DNA from: Meghimatium bilineatum
Lineage: Eukaryota > Mollusca > Gastropoda > Stylommatophora > Philomycidae
DNA: 64,000 nucleotides
NCBI GenBank assembly: GCA_034231615.1
Contig: CM067322.1
Location: 55,142,357-55,206,356 of the forward strand
Reading direction: 5' to 3'
The first letter of the stretch is position 1. Every line of letters starts with the position of its first letter. A program made the translations under genes and the position numbers. This document shows, one piece after another, positions 61,701 to 64,000 of the stretch. Under the pieces are notes generated by a model, which was not told the origin of the DNA, searched no databases, and saw only the letters and a program-made list of their open reading frames with translations.

Positions 61701-63717
61701 GGCACCCTTTTAATATCAGATGGCAGGTGCCCCACTGAGATCAAGAAGGATATTCATCATTTGTCATTATTTCTTAGAAATAAACAATAAATATTAGAGT
61801 AAAAACAATAAGTTTTAAAAGACAAAATAGGTTTGTTTTAGTGACAATGGAAGTGAAAGTATTCTTGCATGTACGTGTTAAGAATTGGATGAACATAAAA
61901 ATCTGTTTTAGCGAACCACAAAGTACGAGGCGTGTTCAAATGAAAACGGGACTTGTTACACCACGCGTGATAGAGCGCACTGATATTGATGACATTTTGC
62001 ACTAGTAATGAGTATCCAATAATTTACATACGGTCACGTGTTCATCTTCCCAGCATGCATATGTGCTGCAGAAGACTGTTAACAATATGGCGGGTGTGAT
62101 TCCGAACCCGTCCAAAGTGAATCAGCGTGCTGTGATCCAGTTTCTTTCATTTGAAGGATGTCAAGCAGTAGACATTCATCGGAGAATGAAGGCAGCATAT
62201 GGTGACAAATGTTTGTCGAGGACCAGAGTGATGGAGTGGGTGCGTATGTTTAAAGACGGACGTGAGTTAACGGCAGATCTTGCACGGCCAGGTCAGGCGC
62301 ATATTGTTGCAACAGAAGAAGCCATAGCCGTGCTTGATAAAGCAGTACTGACTGACCGTCGTCGGAGCATTCGTTCGCTTGCAGAAGAATTCCATATGTC
62401 AATTGGGACAGCCCACATGGTTGTTCGGAAGAAATTGAACTATCGGAAGGTGTGTTCACAGTGGGTCCCACGGATGTTGACTGACCACCATAAGGAAGAA
62501 CGGATGGGGTGGAGTTTGAACCACCTGATGCGTTACAGGGCAGAGGGTGATGCATTTCTGTTGAGCATTGTGGCAGGTGATGAATCGTGGTGCCACCACT
62601 ATGAACCGAGCAGCAAAATTGACAGCATGCAATGGAAACATCCAGGTTCACCAAAACCCAAAAAATTCAAGACACAGGTTTCTGCTGGGAAGGTTATGGT
62701 GACTGCATTTTTTGACCATGAAGGGCTTTTGTTGACTGATTTTAAGGAACCTGGTGTCAACATCAATGCCGCCCATTATAAAGACACTTTAGACAAGCTG
62801 CATAAGGCCATCAAGGCTAAGCGACCAGGCAGACTTTCTCAAGGTGTGATTCTTCTCCACGACAACGCTCGTCCGCACGTCGCAAAAATTGTGCAGGAAA
62901 CATTGGCAAAGAAGAATTGGGAAGTTCTTCATCACCCAGCCTATAGTCCCGATTTATCCCCGTGTGATTTCCATTTGTTCGGACCGTTGAAGAAAGCACT
63001 AAAGGGACAGCGATTCAACAGCGACGCAGACGTGAAGACAGCGGTGACCACATGGTTCAGAGAACAGCCACGCAACTTTTTCTCGGACGGCATTCGACGT
63101 CTACCTAAACAGTGGGATGCTTGCCTAAATGCATACGGAGATTTTTTCTGATGAACCCAGGTGCATTCTTATTCACAAGTGGTTGCTTTGTTCAATTCCG
63201 TTGAAAATATTAAATTGCGTATGATACTTTTTAAATAAATCCACAAGTCCCGTTTTCATTTGAACACGCCTCGTAGAAACACATGAAATTATGATTGATA
63301 GAAAACATAACCAATATATCAGTTATTGGTTCCGTATGACTTCATTAAAATTGCTCCAGAAAGACTTTAGATTAATTTTAAATAATTAATTTTAAGATAA
63401 ATTTAAAATGCACTGACCAACAAATTCTGTGAGCACCAAGCAGAACAACTTGGAAATGTATCATGGGAGTTATAATATAAGATATGTTAAAATTAGAAAA
63501 GGGATATGGAGGTCAGAAAAAAGTCAACAATATTTTTAAATAGCACAAATGTGTCAAAAGACTAATAATTTAACTAAATATTATCTGTAATGTACCAAGT
63601 AATGACTCATTCCAGTCACTGCCTTCCTCAGATTCTCCTGTACTTGTATTTGCCACTTGTTCTGGTCCCTGCAGAGGTACTTGTGCCAGTATACGTGCCA
63701 TCAACTCTTGCTCTAAC
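33549..63717 (-). CDS. KIAA0586: TALPID3 (KIAA0586) homologue, C-terminal 729 residues in 14 exons
   Basis: TALPID3 is a centrosomal/basal-body protein needed for cilium assembly and Hedgehog signalling in vertebrates. In 5'-3' order the exons are 63596-63717, 59747-59955, 58314-58605, 54954-55200, 53774-53852, 51614-51764, 48381-48472, 45127-45249, 43327-43462, 38595-38810, 37653-37778, 35730-35810, 34474-34666 and 33549-33672. All junctions are GT-AG and every phase matches, giving 2191 nt with one stop. Blocks I recognise from vertebrate TALPID3 are LEQELMARIL, GQGGMQLFIDAGQPVD, the proline-rich VQTPQPTPNTSPISSP, a VTPPLSPPPV region, PIMMSVG.GDDRP, ISEGQWLMSYSEGQVIG and the C-terminal SGGAD...RMSVTIPS. 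The centrosome-targeting coiled coil would be upstream of the window. The C-terminal half is Ser/Pro/Arg-rich and probably disordered. Introns hold mariner, LINE, SINE, Penelope and minisatellite DNA. Confidence 0.88.
33935..34125. repeat. ~50-bp diverged tandem repeat in the last TALPID3 intron
   Basis: Four units built on GTGTATCTATAGTCCTGATT and CTCATAA, with an AATGAAGCACAGG-like end. Units differ in length and sequence. Confidence 0.7.
34474..34666 (-). CDS. KIAA0586: TALPID3 exon (penultimate)
   Basis: Acceptor GTTTGTCCAG|AAGG, donor CGAAG|GTTTGT. It encodes GGFLTSSLRSRQSGAKK, then SSRRESRDSSDYMAEL and ISLDESELRR. Rich in serine and arginine, probably disordered. Its acceptor lies only 17 bases from a long TA microsatellite. 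Confidence 0.85.
34685..34766. repeat. (TA)41 microsatellite beside a TALPID3 splice acceptor
   Basis: 82 bases of uninterrupted TA. In the minus-strand gene it occupies the place where the branch point of the upstream intron should be, ending about 17 bases before the exon. The remaining acceptor tract is CCTGTTTGTCCAG. Confidence 0.95.
34885..35165. repeat. Repeat R3 (copy 2)
   Basis: Aligns with 23650-23905: CCTTCACTTTTGTCTTCAA, then GGTTGGTCAGCATCCTTCAG, then TTAGATGGATTCAT. Same orientation as copy 1. Confidence 0.5.
35235..35420 (-). mobile_element. LINE family C fragment
   Basis: On the plus strand TCTGTTGAACTTCTTCCATC and CTAAATACTTGAATTTATGG match 41146-41200. In the minus sense this is the RT segment KYLGT..T.DGR.STEI seen in better copies. 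Only this part is left. Confidence 0.6.
35730..35810 (-). CDS. KIAA0586: TALPID3 exon (81 nt)
   Basis: Acceptor TGTTTCACAG|GCATT, donor AGCCAG|GTACCA. It encodes IRRSAASSYRSESLSRSADG and DILGQP. Split codons on both sides fit the neighbouring exons. Confidence 0.85.
36155..36735. repeat. 35-bp minisatellite in a TALPID3 intron
   Basis: About 16 copies of a unit with AGAAGACATATAGAAGAATG and AGTAAACTTGTCAAT. Some early units lack two bases (33 bp) and the last units are diverged. The central units are almost identical. Confidence 0.95.
36916..36997. repeat. TTAA-bounded mini-palindrome (copy 2)
   Basis: Ends CTCTTAGTGGACC and GGTCCACTACGAT between two TTAA tetranucleotides, 82 bp in all. Internal sequence (ACAAACAGGTTGTTGTTTGG) resembles the copy at 9779-9840. 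Confidence 0.55.
37000..37085 (-). mobile_element. Short LINE C-terminal fragment
   Basis: The minus strand has an ARGRGRPRRR-like basic motif (plus-strand CTTCTTCTTGGTCTTCCTCT) as at LINE protein ends. Too short to classify. Confidence 0.35.
37092..37200. repeat. ~43-bp tandem repeat, 2.5 copies
   Basis: GTAAGCAGCTAAAACAGCC and AGTTAAGCAGATCCCTTCTG repeat twice and then break off. Confidence 0.8.
37490..37612. repeat. CAA/CAG-type low-complexity tract
   Basis: Impure run of CAA, CAG and AAT triplets in a TALPID3 intron, just beyond an exon donor. It translates to Thr/Gln-rich or Val/Ile-rich nonsense and is not coding in the host gene frame. Confidence 0.75.
37653..37778 (-). CDS. KIAA0586: TALPID3 exon (126 nt)
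   Basis: Acceptor TTTATACAG|GTCAG, donor GATCCTG|GTATAT. It encodes QMQYQPVLSNSRPVTTRGR, then GQQGRRRNSDTGLSQSSDP. Arg/Ser-rich with an RRRNSDTG stretch that resembles a basophilic kinase site (inference). Confidence 0.85.
37940..38375 (+). mobile_element. LINE family A fragment (copy 3)
   Basis: An RT-end region corresponding to 39290-39400 of the better copy (VEYALAIMI-like, then DRIQNE). After a deletion, the RNase H start NENSSDGDIIIIYTDG follows at about 38290-38370. It decays after that. Confidence 0.65.
38595..38810 (-). CDS. KIAA0586: TALPID3 exon (Gln/Pro-rich); 5' boundary uncertain
   Basis: Donor CTAGAG|GTTTCT is clear. Two acceptors keep the phase: TTTATTCTAG at 38810, used here because of its better pyrimidine tract, or AGCTTGCAG at 38792. 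The second would shorten the protein by six residues. It encodes GSPFTLEKEIHERQEQQLHN, then a Gln/Pro/Thr-rich tail ending LGSRSRG. Confidence 0.75.
38885..40525. repeat. ~28-bp minisatellite, split by LINE family A
   Basis: Units close to GATAACAAGAACTAAACTAC plus AACAATTT fill 38885-39225 and resume at 40466-40525. The LINE copy at 39232-40465 lies between. The array unit contains AACTAAACT, which resembles the LINE's ACTAACTAACT tail. Confidence 0.85.
39232..40465 (+). mobile_element. LINE family A, RT C-end plus RNase H (best copy)
   Basis: It starts within the ORF: EQRLLFLLYQGLV, RLDRIQNEAMRIILGCTRDT. The RNase H domain follows: REGDMIIYTDG, MTMEILAVTKALK, SDSMSMIAKVQ, GNERADTL. The C-terminal end carries KCGVTRKEQF, TGTVSQCVMADTLKERYE and WTCPEYNDDD. 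Frame breaks occur at 39.57, 39.79 and near 39.95 kb (a TGA right after the ALK). The 3' end is CGACTAACTAACTA without poly(A). The RNase H plus clade-specific end suggests the I supergroup. 5'-truncated and dead. Confidence 0.88.
40600..42290 (-). mobile_element. LINE family C, RT domain, with nested SINE
   Basis: In the minus sense, from the right: YLCFIDHTKAFNKVN (RT motif A, about 42030-42075), a motif-B region, AKSEEDLQELINVVVTVSTE, FKYLGTTITADGRSSTEI, MLFYRRMLRIPWTTRKTN and NIRKRQSSCFGYIMRR. Stops and shifts are present. A SINE (41687-41970) with 13-bp target duplications interrupts it, so the SINE arrived after this LINE. Confidence 0.85.
41687..41970 (-). mobile_element. SINE-A, complete, 13-bp target duplication
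   Basis: 284 bp flanked by identical CCCAATGATGTTT at 41674-41686 and 41971-41983. In the minus sense it begins TGCCCGTGTGTTGCCGGGGC. It contains GTCGTAAAAGGCAACTAAGG, GGGATGGAGTTGGCTGTCC and GGATGTGTCAGGCCGAAAGG, and ends in GAA repeats. No clear tRNA A or B boxes. Partial copies occur elsewhere in the window. Confidence 0.88.
42300..43320. other. TALPID3 intron, mostly unrecognised
   Basis: Contains only one end of a pogo-like MITE (about 42710-42775: ACAGTGGAATCCCTCT, ATTCCCCTATTTAACAGC). The rest shows no exon or shared repeat. Confidence 0.4.
43327..43462 (-). CDS. KIAA0586: TALPID3 exon (136 nt)
   Basis: Acceptor TTCTCATCAG|ATCCTA. It encodes ILNRPSPIVVMSNTGRSIGE, then MSIGQVLTSKEDMEQERRYE. 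The donor CAAAGAA|GTGTGT is weak but leaves the phase needed by the next exon at 38.8 kb. A small undetected exon in the 4.5-kb intron remains possible. Confidence 0.75.
43470..44025. other. TALPID3 intron, nothing recognised
   Basis: AT-rich intron between the exon and the fold-back element. No repeats or exons seen. Confidence 0.35.
44029..44412. repeat. Fold-back element with TTAGGG-like motifs
   Basis: Long imperfect inverted repeat. The left arm (about 44034-44175) runs ATGATGACGTCATCGTGGGA, CAGCCGCATGTGTTC, then GGTTAGGGTTAAGATTAGGG. The right arm (about 44275-44405) is its complement (CCCTAACCCTAGCCCC, AGAACACATGCTGC, TCCCATGATGACATCATCAT). A spacer of about 100 bases separates them. 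No ORF. It looks like a MITE or fold-back transposon whose arms contain degenerate telomere-type hexamers. Confidence 0.8.
44415..45120. other. TALPID3 intron, nothing recognised
   Basis: No exon, RNA gene or repeat shared with the window. Confidence 0.35.
45127..45249 (-). CDS. KIAA0586: TALPID3 exon (123 nt)
   Basis: Acceptor ATGTTTCAG|GATGC, donor CAACAG|GTGACC, both strong. Phase 0 at both ends. It encodes DAEGGIKSEGEFMYGG, then DPDKDPRLEVLALMQKKPI. The SEGE..Y motif resembles the 'SEGQ/SEGE' repeats of TALPID3 C-termini. Confidence 0.88.
45255..46070. other. TALPID3 intron, nothing recognised
   Basis: No exon. A region at 45480-45690 has weak similarity in style to LINE 3' ends on the minus strand, but I cannot support a call. 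Confidence 0.3.
46075..46300 (+). repeat. Repeat R2 (copy 2)
   Basis: Aligns with 15150-15335 (GTTACAGATGTCCACAGATC; AAGTCAGATGTGTCAGGC; GCTGGAAATCTAGTAGGA). Its second half resembles the 3' half of SINE-A, so R2 may share a domain with that SINE. Confidence 0.5.
46475..46715. repeat. 57-bp tandem repeat, four copies
   Basis: Units with ATTGTTGAGAGTTGGTACC, GTCTGAATATGAAATAAAGG and GGAAATCTCCAT. The open minus-strand reading through them is a by-product. Confidence 0.85.
47165..48222 (+). mobile_element. LINE family B, RT and 3' end
   Basis: The copy opens with DRAQLWITLQTYGASQHLIS and RT motif B GVRQGCVISPLLFITYIDHI. It continues with LLADDQALVASSEEQLQRQI (a QALVA variant of the ADD loop) and NMKINIEKTKVMKIGR. 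After a frame shift come TEFTYLGSIITADGKSSKEI, QTWTMKAQDKCKLV and RPRKQWTTEI. It ends at AATAGATAGATAGATT. One 150-residue stretch is uninterrupted, so this is among the younger LINEs here, but it is 5'-truncated with several frame breaks. Confidence 0.9.
48381..48472 (-). CDS. KIAA0586: TALPID3 exon (92 nt)
   Basis: Acceptor ATTATTCAG|CTATTC, donor GACCTG|GTATGA. It encodes IRREIVGKGYHHINDVSTAS and LRDTDDLDL. Phases match both neighbours. A LINE 3' end stops only about 160 bases downstream of it in the gene sense. Confidence 0.85.
48880..49158 (+). mobile_element. SINE-A, near-complete copy with target duplication
   Basis: Starts TCGCCCGTGTGTTGTTGGTG and ends CGCAGAAGAAGAAG. Flanks AATCATATACT (48869-48879) and AATCATATTCT (49159-49169) differ by one base and look like a target duplication. 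High similarity to 41687-41970 over the whole length. Confidence 0.85.
49170..49600. other. TALPID3 intron, nothing recognised
   Basis: No exon or named repeat. A short CA-rich tract lies at 49553-49566. Confidence 0.35.
49610..49925 (-). mobile_element. LINE family G C-terminus
   Basis: Minus-sense LINE end: HYFGHLKRHDGIKTLILEG-like residues, then PGKMKKRKTKNTMDQQHQ and HVPGQFRLVCMGQRDV. It is the inverted counterpart of the plus-strand fragment at 60.15-60.42 kb. Confidence 0.6.
50098..51562. repeat. 31/34-bp minisatellite, split by LINE family A
   Basis: About 16 units of ACTACTAGTGGGGTAAGTAT plus GACTACATTATGAT (34 bp, or 31 bp when GAT is missing) fill 50098-50640. More diverged units resume at 51452-51562. 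The LINE piece at 50706-51451 lies between. Many units contain GGTAAGT, a good splice donor on the plus strand, but the host gene is on the minus strand. Confidence 0.9.
50706..51451 (+). mobile_element. LINE family A, RNase H and C-end (copy 4)
   Basis: RNase H with all expected acidic positions in order: EGDVIIYTDGSV (Asp), MTMETMVVTRAF (Glu), LSDSMSMIKKVQ (Asp), PGHVGVRGNERAD (His and Asp). Then ARIKDQGLKCGVARSEHF, TGTVSRSVMVDTLKERSE and WTCSVCSDDDPTTN, and the ACTAACTAACC tail. There is one frame shift, near 51.07 kb. It is embedded in a minisatellite inside TALPID3. Confidence 0.88.
51614..51764 (-). CDS. KIAA0586: TALPID3 exon (151 nt)
   Basis: Acceptor GCTTTCTTCAG|CGTTC, donor TATGCAG|GTAACA. 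It encodes RSLTPASTVSEESSASTEPS, then ISEGQWLMSYSEGQVIGAV. The Ser/Thr-rich run followed by ISEG is the clearest TALPID3 signature in the middle of the tail. Confidence 0.9.
51838..51972 (+). mobile_element. SINE-A 3' part
   Basis: Matches the last 140 bases of SINE-A: TTAGATGTGTCAGTTCGAA, GCTGTAAACCATGACACAAT, TCTCGACTACATCTTGCTAA, and an AAGAAGAAG tail. 5'-truncated. Confidence 0.75.
52000..52640. other. TALPID3 intron, unassigned
   Basis: A 200-base stretch (52225-52434) is open in more than one frame on both strands but has no domain or clean splice pair in phase. Left unassigned. Confidence 0.3.
52650..53160 (+). mobile_element. Penelope-like element C-terminal remnant
   Basis: The plus strand reads HVLNFHPHNSTVYRILFKHY, then LLQSEPQTHAVFQIFPLVAY and RCDKDI. 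This resembles the linker of Penelope-type proteins (a 'PLVAFRRDKN' block). After a frame change comes IIICKRCDKKYIGDISKRLS, which fits the GIY-YIG endonuclease pattern (C..C...YIG.T...L..R) with the leading positions altered. Broken and 5'-truncated. Confidence 0.65.
53265..53415 (+). mobile_element. LINE 3' UTR fragment
   Basis: Contains NKHGHSTAEATHLALEHKLK-like sequence and CATTTGGCCTTGGAACACAA. It matches 27150-27275, so it is the same LINE 3' end as the one inside the 26.5-kb minisatellite. Confidence 0.65.
53545..53615. repeat. 15-16-bp tandem repeat
   Basis: Four to five units of TGCTGTATGATAAAA. Short and nearly perfect. Confidence 0.85.
53774..53852 (-). CDS. KIAA0586: TALPID3 exon (79 nt)
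   Basis: Acceptor ATCTCCACAG|AATG, donor CCTAAG|GTAGGA. It encodes MMSVGVGDDRPMTAEIQTQH and RSPSPK. It was found because the exons on either side do not fit in phase without it. It resembles the 'AIVMSVAKDEEP' block of vertebrate TALPID3 as I remember it. Confidence 0.82.
54010..54690 (-). mobile_element. LINE family F C-terminus and flank
   Basis: Minus-sense GRPPGRRRKGRPRRQWTDDI, then KDSINTTLENAT and QDRE. Upstream is an RT C-terminal region with EMLQKDT-like residues (54280-54330) and a stretch near 54540 with the position-specific LINE motif EFKYLG-like. Matches 1-180 of the window. Confidence 0.65.
54954..55200 (-). CDS. KIAA0586: TALPID3 exon (247 nt, Pro/Thr-rich)
   Basis: Acceptor TTCTCTGAAG|GTAAAG, donor CCTAT|GTAAGT. 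It encodes KATETQQVFAVCHDIVTPPL, SPPPVAKDDESPIFSGRQ, then TPPATPPVVTTPPVTKASQ and ISKRIEPVSDEEEALEQPQP. The proline-directed TPP repeats match the 'TPT..TPPP' low-complexity zone of TALPID3. It lies antisense to a misleading Gly-rich plus-strand ORF. Confidence 0.87.
55460..55880 (-). mobile_element. LINE family D 3' end (copy 3)
   Basis: Minus-sense HMYTKFKIGNTAVCTCGKAA, then YILQECSEHEMLRQTYWPEE and MTVSFIKETKLQI followed by a stop. Very close to 11840-12190, and the RNase H part is missing. Its CX2C...C motif is intact in this piece. Confidence 0.85.
55890..56730. other. TALPID3 intron, nothing recognised
   Basis: A stretch with short repeats of AGAGACATAGG-type words but no coherent unit. 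No exon signals with matching phase. Confidence 0.35.
56733..56960 (-). repeat. MITE end and LINE family B 3' remnant
   Basis: It begins with a pogo-like MITE terminus (ACTGTGGAATCCTGTTAATA). It then has a plus-sense diverged LINE B end (ATTTCCAGAGAACTCTTCTA and CATAAAGGGTTATAAAGCG). Both are degraded, and the strand given is nominal. Confidence 0.45.
56965..57685. other. TALPID3 intron, nothing recognised
   Basis: No exon or repeat family. An imperfect CCAGACACCTGAG-type duplication is present near 57060-57150. Confidence 0.3.
57685..57745 (+). mobile_element. SINE-A fragment (diverged)
   Basis: CATTTCATTCTCTAGACTAC, ATCCTACTTGATA and GCATTTGTTCTCAAAG resemble the 3' portion of SINE-A. Short. 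Confidence 0.35.
58314..58605 (-). CDS. KIAA0586: TALPID3 exon (292 nt, Pro-rich)
   Basis: Acceptor TTTCACCTTAG|ATTTC, donor GTTGCTG|GTCAGT. It encodes ISTGRVQVQTPQPTPNTSPI, a PPHSPPPGGYRF stretch, EPVLVLTNIESESETSLSID and ISEELRRVAG. The RV.(V)QTPQPTP block is almost the same as in vertebrate TALPID3 as I remember it (TPLPTPQPTPP). Confidence 0.9.
58790..59165 (+). mobile_element. LINE family A remnant interrupted by SINE-A
   Basis: Left part 58790-58895: VSDSMNMIQKVKTGDVRSGW, corresponding to the third RNase H acidic motif and what follows. Right part 59096-59165: RSEHLWTRLVCEEDNLQTN, the C-terminal end and an ACTAATATCTAA tail. About 450 bases of LINE are missing between them, and SINE-A sequence lies there instead. 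Confidence 0.75.
58896..59095 (+). mobile_element. SINE-A, 3'-truncated copy
   Basis: CGCCCGTGTGTTGCCGGGGC, then GTCGTAAAAGGCGACTAAGG and GGATGTGTCAGGCTGAAAGG, stopping at GCAATGCTGTAA. The last 90 bases and the GAA tail are absent. High identity to the complete copy suggests it is young. Confidence 0.85.
59170..59740. other. TALPID3 intron, nothing recognised
   Basis: No exon or shared repeat was identified. Confidence 0.35.
59747..59955 (-). CDS. KIAA0586: TALPID3 exon (209 nt)
   Basis: Acceptor TTACTTTCAG|TTGCTG, donor GAGAAG|GTAATC. It encodes ADAIGQGGMQLFIDAGQPVD, then LVQELVKEVIKEKVMTLM and a charged helix ending EVLEEREK. This is the most conserved part visible; vertebrate TALPID3 has GQSGMQLF..AG.PVD in the same place (from memory). 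Confidence 0.92.
60030..60100. repeat. Direct repeat with palindromic core
   Basis: CAGGACCAATCGCCGATATA occurs twice, 41 bases apart, each followed by (T/C)CGGTT. CCGATATATCGG is a perfect palindrome in the first copy. Origin unknown. Confidence 0.7.
60140..60435 (+). mobile_element. LINE family G C-terminus
   Basis: Reads KLNEEWLLNIIIRRKLQYFG, HLKQHDGIEKLIMEGRVPSK and, after a stop, CMHMSLANAGLLAWGKMLQS. Typical end of a LINE ORF. The upstream RT domain is lost. Confidence 0.75.
60440..61035. other. TALPID3 intron, nothing recognised
   Basis: AT-rich DNA between two LINE fragments. No exon found. Confidence 0.35.
61040..61800 (+). mobile_element. LINE family C, RT domain
   Basis: RRLRGKLKPEVVEEQCGFVE, LYLCFIDYSKVFDKVKPLEI (motif A), GIRQECVMSPDFFSLYTEDI (motif B, one changed residue) and LIYADNTVLIEGSEQELQTL (motif C with ADN in place of ADD). 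Then a KYLGTLLISDGRCPTEI stretch. Stops at 61410 and later, plus shifts, make it dead. The mariner lies 130 bases downstream. Confidence 0.85.
61926..63273 (+). mobile_element. Complete mariner transposon (1348 bp) in a TALPID3 intron
   Basis: Perfect 31-bp inverted repeats (starting CGAGGCGTGTTCAAATGAAA on each end) are flanked by the TA duplication at 61924-61925 and 63274-63275. The element carries one uninterrupted transposase gene and a 122-bp 3' UTR containing a TTAAATAAATCC segment (an AATAAA match). Everything needed for cut-and-paste transposition is present. Identical ends and an intact ORF indicate recent arrival. It lies in the intron between the first two TALPID3 exons visible here, antisense to the host gene. 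Confidence 0.96.
62087..63151 (+). CDS. Mariner transposase, DD34D, apparently intact (354 aa)
   Basis: This enzyme excises the transposon and inserts it at TA sites. The start is the ATG at 62087, which has A at -3 and G at +4. Residues 10-60 form the first helix-turn-helix (AVIQFLSFEG, RRMKAAYGD, RVMEWVRMF). Residues 77-120 hold the second (SIRSLAEEF, SIGTAHMVVRKKL), followed by the WVPRML linker at 126-131. Catalytic residues are Asp165 (GDESWCHHYEP), Asp259 (LHDNARPH) and Asp294 (YSPDLSPCDFHLF). The last two are separated by 34 residues, which defines mariner within Tc1/mariner. Length matches the usual 340-355 residues. No stop or shift is seen. The subfamily is not assigned. A 75-residue relative lies at 23.4 kb. 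Confidence 0.96.
   Translation: MAGVIPNPSKVNQRAVIQFLSFEGCQAVDIHRRMKAAYGDKCLSRTRVMEWVRMFKDGRELTADLARPGQAHIVATEEAIAVLDKAVLTDRRRSIRSLAEEFHMSIGTAHMVVRKKLNYRKVCSQWVPRMLTDHHKEERMGWSLNHLMRYRAEGDAFLLSIVAGDESWCHHYEPSSKIDSMQWKHPGSPKPKKFKTQVSAGKVMVTAFFDHEGLLLTDFKEPGVNINAAHYKDTLDKLHKAIKAKRPGRLSQGVILLHDNARPHVAKIVQETLAKKNWEVLHHPAYSPDLSPCDFHLFGPLKKALKGQRFNSDADVKTAVTTWFREQPRNFFSDGIRRLPKQWDACLNAYGDFF
63280..63590. other. TALPID3 intron, nothing recognised
   Basis: Short intron stretch between mariner and exon. No features seen. Confidence 0.35.
63596..63717 (-). CDS. KIAA0586: TALPID3, first exon visible in the window (122 nt)
   Basis: Acceptor TATTCTACAG|GTTAG, donor TTACTTG|GTACAT. It encodes LEQELMARILAQVPLQGPEQ, then a Ser/Glu-rich stretch ending DWNESLL. 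The EQELMARI helix occurs just ahead of the GMQLF block in vertebrate TALPID3. The exon starts one base before a codon boundary, so a further upstream exon is required. Confidence 0.87.
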
Positions 63718-63734
63718 CTGTAGAATACAGTCAG

Positions 63735-63830
63735 CAAATATGATCATCATCATCATCCTCAATCCCACAACCCATCAGAGTTGTAGAGGTGTCACTATGG
63801 CAAAGCAAAAATCCTATCATTATCAGTTCC
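63735..63830 (-). mobile_element. LINE 3' end, short
   Basis: CATCATCATCATCCTCAATC, then CCCATCAGAGTTGTAGAGGT resembles 30195-30250 (a LINE 3' end on the minus strand). Only about 90 bases match. Confidence 0.4.
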
Positions 63831-64000
63831 TTGTTTGAGTGGAGATACTTAATCCCACCAATCTTTAATGGTATCTTAAATATGATATGATAGAGAAGTG
63901 TGGAACAATCAAACACTATTGTCAATTTTTTTTTAAAGAATCCTGCACCAGTGTAAATTAATGTAAACATTAATGCATACATGCTTTTAAAATATATTTC

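Overview
The window is animal nuclear DNA: AT-rich, with GT-AG introns, long introns and dense transposon debris. I see nothing bacterial (no operons, no CRISPR). Two host genes are present and converge. From left to right, a complete four-exon autophagy gene of the LC3 family, closest to vertebrate LC3C, lies on the plus strand (coding ends 2174 and 18304). The 3' part of TALPID3/KIAA0586, a centrosome and cilium gene, lies on the minus strand: 14 coding exons from 63717 down to a stop at 33549, with its 5' part beyond the right edge. The splice phases of all 14 exons fit one another and give 729 residues. LC3C-like and TALPID3-like genes are, from general knowledge, absent from familiar insects, so I infer a non-insect invertebrate. 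The phylum cannot be fixed from this sequence.

Almost everything else is repeats. At least six kinds of broken non-LTR retrotransposon (LINE) are scattered on both strands. Two of them end in an RNase H domain, and one ends in a short ACTA-type tail. One copy of a TAGA-tailed LINE keeps a readable reverse transcriptase at 47.2-48.2 kb. A roughly 280-bp SINE with a GAA tail is seen once with a perfect 13-bp target duplication inside an older LINE (41.7-42.0 kb). A hairpin-shaped, tRNA-like SINE sits in another LINE with a perfect 12-bp duplication (22.4-22.6 kb). There are also pogo/Tigger-like MITEs, two small TTAA-bounded palindromes, a fold-back element with telomere-like TTAGGG motifs, a Penelope GIY-YIG remnant and a dozen minisatellites.

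The freshest element is a mariner at 61926-63273, in the first TALPID3 intron visible here. It has perfect 31-bp inverted repeats, TA flanks and an uninterrupted 354-residue DD34D transposase, so it looks recently active. The most interesting pattern is that three LINE 3' fragments lie inside minisatellite arrays. In two of them the ACTA-type LINE tail resembles the array unit, which suggests tail-to-target annealing during insertion.

The two host proteins act in different processes (autophagosome membrane conjugation; ciliogenesis and Hedgehog signalling). Nothing in the sequence shows that they are co-regulated. They are simply convergent neighbours separated by about 15 kb of repeats.
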